This document shows, piece after piece, positions 45,636 through 53,491 of a DNA stretch of 64,000 nt (positions are counted from its first letter, which is position 1; each line of letters begins with the position of its first letter). The translations under genes and the position numbers were made by a program. Below the pieces are notes generated by a model that searched no databases, was not told where the DNA came from, and worked only from the letters and a program-made list of their open reading frames with translations. The stretch comes from a candidate division BRC1 bacterium HGW-BRC1-1. GTDB lineage: Bacteria; Sumerlaeota; Sumerlaeia; Sumerlaeales; Sumerlaeaceae. Where the stretch lies: contig PHCB01000014.1 in the NCBI GenBank assembly GCA_002842095.1, positions 1-64,000 of the forward strand, in the 5' to 3' direction.

Positions 45636-47423
45636 ATGATACAAATGACGATCAATGGAAAACAGGTTCAGGCTCCGGAAGGTCTCTCGGTGCTGGAAGC
45701 AGCGAAGCATAACAACGTTCTGATCCCCCACCTGTGTTACCTGGAAGGGGTGCATCAGGCGGGGTCGTGCCGCATCTGCGTGGTGGAAGTTGAGGGCGCG
45801 CGCACGCTGCAGGCGTCGTGCATGGTGAAGGCCGCCGACGGAATGGTGGTGAAGACAAACACCCAGCGGGTGCGACAGGCGCGCAAGGTGCTGTATGAAC
45901 TGATGCTGTCGGACCACCCGCGCGATTGCCTGAGCTGCAACCGCAACCAGAATTGCGAGTTCCAACACCTGGGCGAGTTGCTTCAAATCAGCGACTTCCG
46001 GTTTGAAGGCGAGCGATCGCGCACGAGCATTGACGCAAGCAGTCCGTCCGTCATTCGCGACACGAACAAGTGCATCATGTGTCGCCGGTGCGTGACCGCG
46101 TGTAACGAGGTGCAGGGCGCCGGGATTCTGAATGTTCAGGGCCGCGGTTTCCACAGCACCATCGGCCCGCCCGATGGGCTGCCGCTGGGAACGGTGAATT
46201 GCTCCAACTGCGGGCAGTGCGTGATGGTGTGTCCGGTGGGAGCGCTGGGCGAGCACGACGACACCGATGTGGTGTGGGATGCGCTGCTCAACCCGAAGAA
46301 GCGTGTGGTGGTGCAAACAGCTCCGGCCGTGCGCGTGGCTCTGGGCGAGGAATTCGGCCTGCCGGCCGGAACCATCGTCACGGGCAAAATGGCGGCGGCG
46401 CTGCGCGAAATGGGATTCGACGACATCTTCGACACGAACTTCACCGCCGACCTCACCATTCTGGAGGAAGGCAACGAATTCCTCCAGCGGGTGACGGCGG
46501 CCATCAAGGGCGAGCCGGCCGTGTTGCCCATGATGACGTCCTGTTCGCCGGGCTGGATCAAGTACGTGGAGCATGAGTTCCCCGACCAGCTCGATCATCT
46601 CTCGTCGTGCAAGAGCCCCCACATGATGCTGGGCGCGCTGGCGAAGACGTATTACGCGAACCGAATCGGGTGTGACCCCAAGGACATGACGGTGGTGTCG
46701 GTGATGCCGTGCACGGCCAAGAAGTTCGAGATCACCCGACCCGAAATGTTCTTCGAAGGACTGCCCACCGTGGACGCTGTGCTGACCACGCGGGAACTTG
46801 CGCGAATGGTGAAAGATGCGGGCATCGACTTCACAAAACTCGAGGATGAGGAATTCGACAATCCTCTCGGGTTCTCGACGGGTGCCGCCGATATTTTCGG
46901 TGCCTCCGGCGGTGTGATGGAAGCGGCGCTGCGGACGGTGTACGAGGTGGTCACCGGACGTGAAATTCCTTTCGAGAATCTCGCGGTGGAACCCGTGCGC
47001 GGTTTGTCCCAGGTGAAGGAAGCATCGGTAACCATCGAGGGCTGCCTGCCCGAATTTGACTACCTCGAAGGCGTGACAGTCCGCGTGGCGGTGACCAGCG
47101 GACTGGCCGGCGCCAAGAAGCTGATGAAGCAGATCGCGGCGGGAACCTCGCCGTACCATTTCATCGAAGTGATGGGATGTCCGGGAGGTTGCATCAGCGG
47201 CGGTGGCCAGCCTCGCCCCACCAACAAGGCGGTGCGGGAAGCGCGCATGAAGGCGATCTATGCCGAGGATGCGGGCAAACCAAAACGCAAAAGCCACGAA
47301 AACCCGTTCGTAAACCAGCTCTATGCGGAATTCCTCGAGAAACCTCTGGGGCACCGCAGCCACGAATTGCTTCACACCCACTATGTGGAACGGGGCCGTT
47401 ATAACGAACGCGTTAAAAAGTGA
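45636..47423 (+). CDS. hydA: [FeFe]-hydrogenase catalytic subunit HydA (trimeric type)
   Basis: A 595-residue enzyme of the NuoG-like M3 architecture. Residues 1-80 bind [2Fe-2S] (CYLEGVHQAGSCRIC), DHPRDCLSCNRNQNC holds the His-Cys3 cluster, and CIMCRRCVTACNEVQ with CSNCGQCVMVCPVGA bind two [4Fe-4S] clusters (145-200). The H-cluster motifs are TSCSPGW near 302, MPCTAKKFE near 357 and EVMGCPGGCISGGGQP near 511, so the active site appears intact; the usual second Cys of TSCCP is Ser here. A small-subunit-like domain ends the chain. With HydB and HydC it probably couples H2 to NAD(P)H and ferredoxin. The maturases HydE, HydF and HydG are not in the window. AGGAGAGG precedes the ATG. Confidence 0.95.
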   Translation: MIQMTINGKQVQAPEGLSVLEAAKHNNVLIPHLCYLEGVHQAGSCRICVVEVEGARTLQASCMVKAADGMVVKTNTQRVRQARKVLYELMLSDHPRDCLSCNRNQNCEFQHLGELLQISDFRFEGERSRTSIDASSPSVIRDTNKCIMCRRCVTACNEVQGAGILNVQGRGFHSTIGPPDGLPLGTVNCSNCGQCVMVCPVGALGEHDDTDVVWDALLNPKKRVVVQTAPAVRVALGEEFGLPAGTIVTGKMAAALREMGFDDIFDTNFTADLTILEEGNEFLQRVTAAIKGEPAVLPMMTSCSPGWIKYVEHEFPDQLDHLSSCKSPHMMLGALAKTYYANRIGCDPKDMTVVSVMPCTAKKFEITRPEMFFEGLPTVDAVLTTRELARMVKDAGIDFTKLEDEEFDNPLGFSTGAADIFGASGGVMEAALRTVYEVVTGREIPFENLAVEPVRGLSQVKEASVTIEGCLPEFDYLEGVTVRVAVTSGLAGAKKLMKQIAAGTSPYHFIEVMGCPGGCISGGGQPRPTNKAVREARMKAIYAEDAGKPKRKSHENPFVNQLYAEFLEKPLGHRSHELLHTHYVERGRYNERVKK

Positions 47424-47439
47424 ATCATCAGGCTATGAG

Positions 47440-47483
47440 CCACCCCTCTGCGGCAGCAGGAAATCCTGGCCGCAGAAGGGTGG
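47440..47483. other. Long stem-loop after hydA
   Basis: CCACCCCTCTGCGGC and GCCGCAGAAGGGTGG form a 15-bp stem with one mismatch and a 14-base loop. It starts 17 bp after the hydA stop. There is no immediate U-run (TTTTTC occurs about 35 bp later), so it may be a transcript-stabilising structure or factor-dependent terminator rather than an intrinsic one. Confidence 0.55.
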
Positions 47484-47567
47484 CGAGGGGAGGTGGAGCG
47501 GAGCGAGGCTATTCGTGAAGTTTTTCTTGATTAGGCCGGAGTGGATTTCTTTTACTCAAAATCGATC

Positions 47568-48194
47568 ATGAAACCCAATCTTTCCCACCGCGCTTTTGGT
47601 GTTCGTTTCCGCGAGGCATTCACGCTGATTGAGCTGCTCATCGTGGTGGCCATCATTGCGATCCTTGCGGCCATCGCCGTGCCCAATTTTCTGGAGGCTC
47701 AGGTGCGCGCAAAGGTGAGCCGGTGTCGGGCCGACATGCGCTCGCTGGCCACGGGCATCGAGTCGTACATGGTGGACTATAACAGCTATCCCCTGAACGG
47801 CGTGCTGGTGGCGGGAGGCGGCATTCAGGTTCCACAGAACAATGGAACCGGCGCGCCGGCGCACAAATTTCTCACCGGGTCGCTGACCTCGCCCATCGCC
47901 TACATGACTTCCCTGCCCGAAGACCCCTTCGTGCAATCCCCCGCGCTGGCCGCGTGGGCGCCTTGGTGGAAGCGTTACTTCTACACAAATTTCGACTGGT
48001 TCACAGCGGTCACCGCGCCGTCATCACCTCCGGTTATCGCCGTTAAAAAGGGAATCTATGGCACATGGATTCTCGGCGGCGCCGGGCCCGATGGCGACCG
48101 GCTGGACCTGAACCGCGATCTCCTTTACGACTCAACCAACGGAACCATCAGCGACGGTGACGTGATTACCAGCCAGCGGGGCGGCGTGCGTTGA
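47568..48194 (+). CDS. Prepilin-like protein with type II secretion/type IV pilin N-terminus
   Basis: A 208-residue protein with the class III signal REAFTLIELLIVVAIIAIL: cleavage after Ala, Glu at mature position 5, then a hydrophobic helix continuing AAIAVPNFLEAQVRAKVSR. The motif AVPNFLEAQ, the ADMRSLATGIESYMVDYNSYP helix and a C-terminal GPDGDRLDLN-type loop are characteristic of the large 'H-X9-DG/general secretion G-like' pseudopilin families of Planctomycetes-like bacteria. Cleavage and assembly would need a prepilin peptidase and an assembly ATPase encoded elsewhere. ATG 47568 gives the usual short basic leader. Its stop overlaps the TTG start of the next gene. Confidence 0.88.
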   Translation: MKPNLSHRAFGVRFREAFTLIELLIVVAIIAILAAIAVPNFLEAQVRAKVSRCRADMRSLATGIESYMVDYNSYPLNGVLVAGGGIQVPQNNGTGAPAHKFLTGSLTSPIAYMTSLPEDPFVQSPALAAWAPWWKRYFYTNFDWFTAVTAPSSPPVIAVKKGIYGTWILGGAGPDGDRLDLNRDLLYDSTNGTISDGDVITSQRGGVR

Positions 48195-48763
48195 CCGAGC
48201 CTGCGCCCCTCTCCCCTTCGCAAGAAATTGTACGGAGGTTTCATCCCTTGCTTATATCCACGCTTGTCATGGCGGCCATTGCCTTTGCGCTGTTTGGCGC
48301 AACCTGGTGGCGGGGCGGCCACGAGGTAGCCCTGAAAGGCAGCACGGCGGGGCTTAGCCGCATCTGGCATGTGCTGCCCATTCTGGTGTTTGCGTTCATC
48401 GCCACCGGATTAGTCGAAAGTCTCATTCCGCGCGAGGTTTACGCCCGCTGGATCGGGGCGCAATCGGGCATGCGGGGCATTCTGGTGGGTTCCCTTGCTG
48501 GTGCCATCGCGCCCGGCGGCCCGCTGGTTCAGGCCGGAATCGCCGCGGGCTTTCTGAAAGGTGGCGCAGCCCTCGCCCCCGTAATCGCTTTTCTGGTGGC
48601 GGGAGAAATCTGGGGGTTCACGCTCATCCCCATCGAGGTGGGCCTGCTCGGCTGGAAAGTGTACCTGATCCGTCTGGCGTGCACCTTCTTCGTGCCACCC
48701 ATGGCCGGCTTGTTAACATACTGGTTGGTGGATCGTGGTCCCCTCGCTGCGTGGTGGGGTTGA
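48191..48763 (+). CDS. Permease-like membrane protein (ArsP/DUF318-like)
   Basis: A 190-residue membrane protein with about five helices. SRIWHVLPILVFAFIATGLVESLIP and GILVGSLAGAIAPGGPLVQAGIAAGFLKGGAALAPVIAFL resemble half of the YraQ/ArsP permease family, including the Pro-Gly-Gly-Pro turn. Family members are usually about 300 residues, so this is a short form that may dimerise. The start is a TTG whose last two bases form the preceding stop (TTGA), implying coupled translation; no ATG fits. Substrate unknown. Confidence 0.65.
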   Translation: MTEPAPLSPSQEIVRRFHPLLISTLVMAAIAFALFGATWWRGGHEVALKGSTAGLSRIWHVLPILVFAFIATGLVESLIPREVYARWIGAQSGMRGILVGSLAGAIAPGGPLVQAGIAAGFLKGGAALAPVIAFLVAGEIWGFTLIPIEVGLLGWKVYLIRLACTFFVPPMAGLLTYWLVDRGPLAAWWG

Positions 48764-48894
48764 ATCTATTTGCAGGTCATTGATTTGTAAATGATTCAGG
48801 GTTGAATGTTTCTCTCGATTTCCGCAATCGGTCGTAAGAGATTGAGAAAAAGAATCTGGCGTAGATAGCGCCCATGAGGGATGTTGGTACTACC

Positions 48895-49932
48895 ATGCGG
48901 ATCAGTGAGTTTGCCAGTGCAGTGCAGGCGCAGGTTGAGGGATTGACGGAAGACTTTGAGATTCGGTCTTTGACGACTCTGTCAGAAGCGCAGGAAGGCG
49001 ATGTTTCTTTTGTCGCAAAGAGCAGGTATGCGAATGAGGCCCAATCAAGCCACGCTTCGGCAATCATTGTTCCCGAAGGCACGACGATTAAAGGTCGCAC
49101 AACGCTGGCCATGAAGGAACCGTGGGCCGGTGTGCTGTTTCTGCTGAACCATCTATTTCCTGCGGGACGCGAAACCTGGTTCGAGGGCGTGCACGCGGAT
49201 TGTTTCGTGGATCCCACGGCGGAACTTGCACCGGACGTGACGGTCGGGCCTTGTGCGGTTATCGGGCCGCGCACGAAAATCGGCGCAGGCACCATCATTG
49301 GGCCGGGCTGCGTGATAGGGCAGGATTGCGAGATCGGAGAGAACTGTCTCTTCAATGCAAACATGGTGCTGGGTCACGAGGTTAAGATCGGAAACCGGGT
49401 CCTCATTCAACCTGGCGCGATCATCGGTGCCGATGGTTTCAAGTTCGAAGTGATCGACGGCACCTGGACCAAGATCCCACAGATTGGCCGGGTGGTTGTG
49501 GAGGACGATGTGGAGATCGGCGCGAATACTTGCATCGACCGCGCCAGTTTCACGGAGACGCACATTGGTGCGGGGACAAAAATCGACAATCTGGTACAGA
49601 TTGCCCACAACGTGCAGGTTGGCCGTTCGTGCGTTATCGTTTCGCAGTCGGGCATTGCAGGAAGCACGACCATCGGCGACGGCAGCATCCTGGCCGCTGC
49701 GGTCGGTGTGGCGGATAATCTGAAGATCGGCAAGCGGTGTGTGTTGCTCGCACGGGCCGGTTTGAAGGACAATGTGCCCGATGGTGAGACGTTCCTCGGA
49801 ACCCCGGCGGGTCCGTTCCGCAAGGCAGCGCGCATCATGGCCATGCAACAGCGGCTGCCGGAATTGAACGAAACCGTAGCCCGGTTGGAAGCCCGTGTGA
49901 AAGAGCTCGAAGAACGGCTGATGGGAAAATAA
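48895..49932 (+). CDS. lpxD: UDP-3-O-acylglucosamine N-acyltransferase
   Basis: A 345-residue left-handed beta-helix enzyme of lipid A synthesis adding the N-linked hydroxyacyl chain. The N-terminal uridine-binding domain (RISEFASAVQAQVEG, SFVAKSRYANEAQSSHASAIIV) is followed by hexapeptide coils (IGAGTIIGPGCVIGQDCEIGENC) and the catalytic His in LVQIAHNVQVGRSCVIVSQSGIAGST. The C-terminal helix has LPELNETVARLEARVKELEERL. ATG 48895 matches the usual MRISE-like start; ATG 48874 would add seven residues. Evidence for an LPS outer membrane. Confidence 0.96.
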   Translation: MRISEFASAVQAQVEGLTEDFEIRSLTTLSEAQEGDVSFVAKSRYANEAQSSHASAIIVPEGTTIKGRTTLAMKEPWAGVLFLLNHLFPAGRETWFEGVHADCFVDPTAELAPDVTVGPCAVIGPRTKIGAGTIIGPGCVIGQDCEIGENCLFNANMVLGHEVKIGNRVLIQPGAIIGADGFKFEVIDGTWTKIPQIGRVVVEDDVEIGANTCIDRASFTETHIGAGTKIDNLVQIAHNVQVGRSCVIVSQSGIAGSTTIGDGSILAAAVGVADNLKIGKRCVLLARAGLKDNVPDGETFLGTPAGPFRKAARIMAMQQRLPELNETVARLEARVKELEERLMGK

Positions 49933-50092
49933 CCACGCCGGTCGATTTGGTGGATTTCGGGGAACCTTTTGGAATCGTCCCCGTCTAATTAATTAGAAAG
50001 TTTGGGCACTCCTGAAAAAGTCCGTATTGAGGAAAGGCATTACAAGGCCATCCTCGCATACTTCGACTTTGTTCTCGGAGAACAGCCCGCAG
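49933..50092. other. Intergenic leader-like stretch before a terminator
   Basis: About 160 bp between lpxD and a strong terminator with no credible coding frame. It could simply be the lpxD 3' UTR, or hold a small RNA ending at the terminator. No tRNA or known RNA family was recognised. Confidence 0.3.
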
Positions 50093-50130
50093 GGAGAAGA
50101 CGGTGTTAACGTGCCGTCTTCTCCTTTTTT
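50093..50130 (+). terminator. Strong intrinsic terminator after lpxD
   Basis: GGAGAAGACGG and CCGTCTTCTCC form a perfect 11-bp stem with a 10-base loop, followed by TTTTTT at 50125-50130. It lies 160 bp after the lpxD stop and touches the 3' end of the convergent rnhB gene. Confidence 0.93.
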
Positions 50131-50986
50131 ATTTCGCCAACCGCAAATTGCGTAGATGGCTTTTCAAGAGTTTCTGCAGGTGCTCCACCTCGCAAAAGGG
50201 CAGAAAATCAGTTTGCTCGCTCAGCGAATTCTCCACGGCTCTGCGAGCCTCATCGTCCGTGATCCGAGCAATCTGACTTTCGAATGCCACGCACGAGGCT
50301 GACTTCACGCGCACTTCATCGGTCCAGCCCCGGGCCACACATTCGTCATCGAATGGAAGCGGCCCAAAGAACCCGAATTCGCAAAAGGTGCGACGGTGCA
50401 GCGTGCTCAGTCCGTGAAGGGCCAGAGCGCGTCGGTGAAAGACCGTCCCGTAACCCTTGTGGCTCGCATGGCCGTATTGGGGATATTCCTCATGGTACCG
50501 CTGCATGAGCCTGTCGCGGGTGACTTTCGCCACGATGCTTGCGGCCGCGATGCAAAAGCAGCGGGCATCGCCCTTGATGAGCGCTTCCTGGGGCAGGTCA
50601 ACGTCTTGCAGGCGGAGAGCATCGAGCAACAAATAATCGGGCCCTTCGAGCAGGGAATCCAACGCCCGGCGCGCGGCGAGACGCGTGGCGTTGAGGATAT
50701 TGATACGATCAATCTCGTGGGCCGTGGTTAACCCGACTCCCACCGCGAGAGCCTTTGACATGATTTCGTCATAGTAAACGTCGCGGAGGTGCGGGGTGAG
50801 CTGCTTGGAATCATTCACGCCACGGATACGGGTCCCGGGTTTGAAGATCGCCACGGCGGCACAGACCGGACCTGCCAGAGGTCCGCGTCCGGCCTCATCA
50901 ATTCCCGCCACGCGAACGAAACCCTCCAGATGCAGTTTCTTTTCGATGCTGTAAAAACCGGGGCGGGCTCGTTTGAGTTTAATCAT
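50129..50986 (-). CDS. rnhB: Ribonuclease HII with C-terminal extension
   Basis: A 285-residue endonuclease removing ribonucleotides and RNA from RNA-DNA hybrids. The active-site motif GIDEAGRGPLAGPV holds Asp-Glu; later come VNDSKQLTP, LLLDALRL with the third Asp, and KGDARCFCIAAASIVAKVTRDRLM with the fourth. HKGYGT and HRRTFCEFG end the normal domain near residue 215. A further 70 residues (ITDDEARRAVENSLSEQ onward) exceed the usual length and look helical. Its ATG overlaps the stop of the response regulator gene upstream (ATGA). Confidence 0.95.
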   Translation of the reverse strand: MIKLKRARPGFYSIEKKLHLEGFVRVAGIDEAGRGPLAGPVCAAVAIFKPGTRIRGVNDSKQLTPHLRDVYYDEIMSKALAVGVGLTTAHEIDRINILNATRLAARRALDSLLEGPDYLLLDALRLQDVDLPQEALIKGDARCFCIAAASIVAKVTRDRLMQRYHEEYPQYGHASHKGYGTVFHRRALALHGLSTLHRRTFCEFGFFGPLPFDDECVARGWTDEVRVKSASCVAFESQIARITDDEARRAVENSLSEQTDFLPFCEVEHLQKLLKSHLRNLRLAK

Positions 50987-51618
50987 GAAAGCAGATTGTT
51001 CTCGATCACGTAACGGATCAACGCCGCGTTGCTGTCCATTTGCAGCTTTTCCAGAAGGCGCGAACGATAAGTGCTCACGGTTTTCACACTGAGGGAAAGT
51101 TCGCTGGCGATTTGAGAAACCCCGAGGCCGCTGCCAATTTTCAGGAGCACGTCGTATTCCCTATCGGAGAGAAGGCTGTGAACCTCCGAACCCTTGTTTG
51201 CGTTCCCTGCCTCGGCGGCGAGTCGTTGCGCCATGACAGGGCTGACATATCGCCCCTCCGAGAGAACTTTCTGCACCGCACCCACCAGTTCCTCCGGCGC
51301 ACTCTCCTTGGTCAGATAACCAACCGCACCCGCTTTTAAAGCCCGCATGGCATATTGGTCTTCGGGATGAATGCTCAGCATGAGGACCGGAAGATCGGGC
51401 CATTCGAGATGAACGTCTTTCAGCACTTCAATGCCGTTGCGCCCCGGCATGGTGATGTCCATGAGAAGCACATCGACTTTCAGGCTTCGCAATTGGGCGA
51501 GGATTTCCTGCGCATTCGCAGCTTCACCCACTACGGTGAACTCCGGCTCAGACCCAAGAATATCGCGTAACCCGCGACGAATAATGGGGTGATCATCAGC
51601 AATGAGAATGTTTATCAC
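50983..51618 (-). CDS. NarL/FixJ-family response regulator
   Basis: A 211-residue two-component regulator. The receiver domain (1-120) has ADDHPIIRRGL, the phospho-acceptor Asp in VDVLLMDITMPGRNGIEVL, the Ser/Thr switch in LMLSIHPEDQ and Lys in GYLTKESAPEEL. The C-terminal LuxR-type helix-turn-helix (150-205) reads LSDREYDVLLKIGSGLGVSQIASELSLS-like, with VKTVSTYRSRLLEKL. Both ends overlap neighbours by four bases: the sensor kinase gene upstream and rnhB downstream. It is presumably phosphorylated by that kinase. Targets unknown. Confidence 0.95.
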   Translation of the reverse strand: MINILIADDHPIIRRGLRDILGSEPEFTVVGEAANAQEILAQLRSLKVDVLLMDITMPGRNGIEVLKDVHLEWPDLPVLMLSIHPEDQYAMRALKAGAVGYLTKESAPEELVGAVQKVLSEGRYVSPVMAQRLAAEAGNANKGSEVHSLLSDREYDVLLKIGSGLGVSQIASELSLSVKTVSTYRSRLLEKLQMDSNAALIRYVIENNLLS

Positions 51619-53297
51619 GTCATATTCCTCATGGTTTGGGGTGCTGTAGAGGGCAGGAAGGCCGTGAGCGTGGTACCCTCCCCTGGTGCCGATTCAATTT
51701 CGATGCGTCCCCCCGCAAGCAAAGCTCTCTCGCGCATTCCCACCAAACCAAGAGTTTTCGGGCGGACTGACTTGCCATCGGTTTTCATGCTGATCGTATC
51801 CATTCCGCACCCATCATCCACCACTCGCAAACGCAGTTCATTTTGAATCGAATCGAACGTTACTTCCACACGTCTGGCATTTGCATGGCGGGCAACGTTG
51901 GTCAAGGCCTCTTGGAGAATTCGAAAGGTTGTGATGCAGGTTAGTGAGTCGTCTGGCTCTTCGTGGACCGACGTTGTAAAACTTCCGACGACGCCCGTGT
52001 TGGCGGTAAAATCTTCTACCAGCCATTGCAACGAGGCGGTGATACCAAGGTCGTCGATGATGCCGGGACGCAGATCCGTCGCGATGCGCCGCACGGTTTT
52101 TACAGCCTGATCTGCCAGATCGCTGATCTCGATGCATCGTGGCTCAAGGGTTGGATCGAGCGTGCGGACTCTCTTCCCAAATGCGCTCACAACCATTTTG
52201 ATGCCGGTCAGTTGCTGCCCCAGTTCGTCATGAATCTCGCGGGAAATGCTTGCGCGCTCTTCCTCGCGTGCTTCCTGAAGGCTGCCCGACAGGGCACGAA
52301 GTTCTTCGCGGGAGGCTCTGAGGCGATCCACCACATGGCGGCGCTCGAGGGTTGCGGCTGCGAGATAATACGCTGAAAGCGCCAACGCGGTGAGGTATGT
52401 CTGCAAGACAACGAAGGTGGCTGGAATCTCAGAGATAATTCCGGAGTTTCCCAATTTGGTGTGAGTGATTAAGCTCGGGCCAAACGGGCCCCTCCCGGTG
52501 GATGTTCCCCAAATGGCGATGACGGAAATGATGAAGGTGGCTGTCGCGGCACCACGCTGCGTAAACCGCAATGCAGCCCAAATAAGAAACGGGAACGGCA
52601 GGAAGCTGAGGCTGTATTGAAGGGCCGGGAAGGGTGACCGATTGGTGAAGGCTGTAACACAAATTGCAAAAACCAGGGAACAAAGCAAACCGACTTCACC
52701 AATCCGCAGCAACGATGCACGTTTCGGGGGAAGCGCCCACACAAGAAAGAATGGCGTCACCACCAGATTGCTGATGGCCGTGCCGAACCATCGTAGAAAC
52801 CACAGCATGGATGCGATGGGCCCCAGTTGCTCCGCGGGCAGTTTTATCAAATCTCCGAAGATGACAAATCCCAACACGGCAAATGTGGCATTGATGGATG
52901 CGGCAATTACGACCCCATAAATGATTAACGCCCCCACATCGTGCACACGCGACATTTCACGGCTGAAATTGCCGAAGCGCCGCATCAGATAGGCACCCAC
53001 AACAGCCGCCGAAGTATTGGCCACGGCAAAGGATGCCATCAAACCGATTCGATCCAGATCGCTGCGCATGGTTTGCCGGGCAAGCTCGCTATGTGACAAA
53101 TAAAGAGAACTCAAAAATATGGCCGGCCAGTAACGAATCCCCAAAATGAGCATGCCCGCCAAAGCGACGCCCGCCTGAGGATAAAGAATGCGCGAAGTTT
53201 GACTGAGAAAGTCGACCCTGCTCCCCAACCGATTAAACAGGATATAAAGCATCGATAAGAGAGCGAGTTTCAGAATGACGATGGCTATCCGGCGCAT
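51615..53297 (-). CDS. MASE1-type sensor histidine kinase (HisKA_3 family)
   Basis: A 560-residue membrane kinase. The first 300 residues have eight or so helices resembling the MASE1 sensory domain (YPQAGVALAGMLILGIRYWPAIFLSS, WFLRWFGTAISNLVVTPFFLVW). A coiled region leads to the dimerisation box EERASISREIHDELGQQLTG with the phosphorylated His, then TDLRPGIIDDLGITASLQWL, and an HATPase with EALTNVARHANA, VVDDGCGMD and LGLVGMRERALLAGG. ATG 53297 was chosen (GAGAGG upstream) over ATG 53351 and the far upstream start at 53408. It is translationally coupled to the response regulator. MASE1 ligands are mostly unknown. Confidence 0.92.
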   Translation of the reverse strand: MRRIAIVILKLALLSMLYILFNRLGSRVDFLSQTSRILYPQAGVALAGMLILGIRYWPAIFLSSLYLSHSELARQTMRSDLDRIGLMASFAVANTSAAVVGAYLMRRFGNFSREMSRVHDVGALIIYGVVIAASINATFAVLGFVIFGDLIKLPAEQLGPIASMLWFLRWFGTAISNLVVTPFFLVWALPPKRASLLRIGEVGLLCSLVFAICVTAFTNRSPFPALQYSLSFLPFPFLIWAALRFTQRGAATATFIISVIAIWGTSTGRGPFGPSLITHTKLGNSGIISEIPATFVVLQTYLTALALSAYYLAAATLERRHVVDRLRASREELRALSGSLQEAREEERASISREIHDELGQQLTGIKMVVSAFGKRVRTLDPTLEPRCIEISDLADQAVKTVRRIATDLRPGIIDDLGITASLQWLVEDFTANTGVVGSFTTSVHEEPDDSLTCITTFRILQEALTNVARHANARRVEVTFDSIQNELRLRVVDDGCGMDTISMKTDGKSVRPKTLGLVGMRERALLAGGRIEIESAPGEGTTLTAFLPSTAPQTMRNMT

Positions 53298-53491
53298 GGG
53301 AAAAAGCCTCTCAGGCGCCGCACCATCTTTCAATGGGAAGGTGATGAGCATTTTTTGCGCATGGAGAAGCGTTGATCGGCGCATAGGCGGGCCGCAGACC
53401 AGTAACAATTTTCATTGATGAGCCATGGATTTTCGGTCGTAACGTTGATAACGCACCCAAAGACCATGACAGAAAAATCAGGAGCGACACC

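Noticed and set aside
45558-47381. 607-codon open frame on the minus strand opposite hydA
   Set aside because: It is the mirror of a GC-rich, well-conserved gene. The protein is His/Arg-rich low complexity with no motif, and hydA on the plus strand carries complete cluster motifs.
45636-47423. HydA as a non-hydrogenase StnA-like subunit without H-cluster
   Set aside because: MPCxxKxxE and ExMxCxxGCxxGGGxP motifs are intact and the first motif keeps its leading Cys, so an H-cluster is expected.
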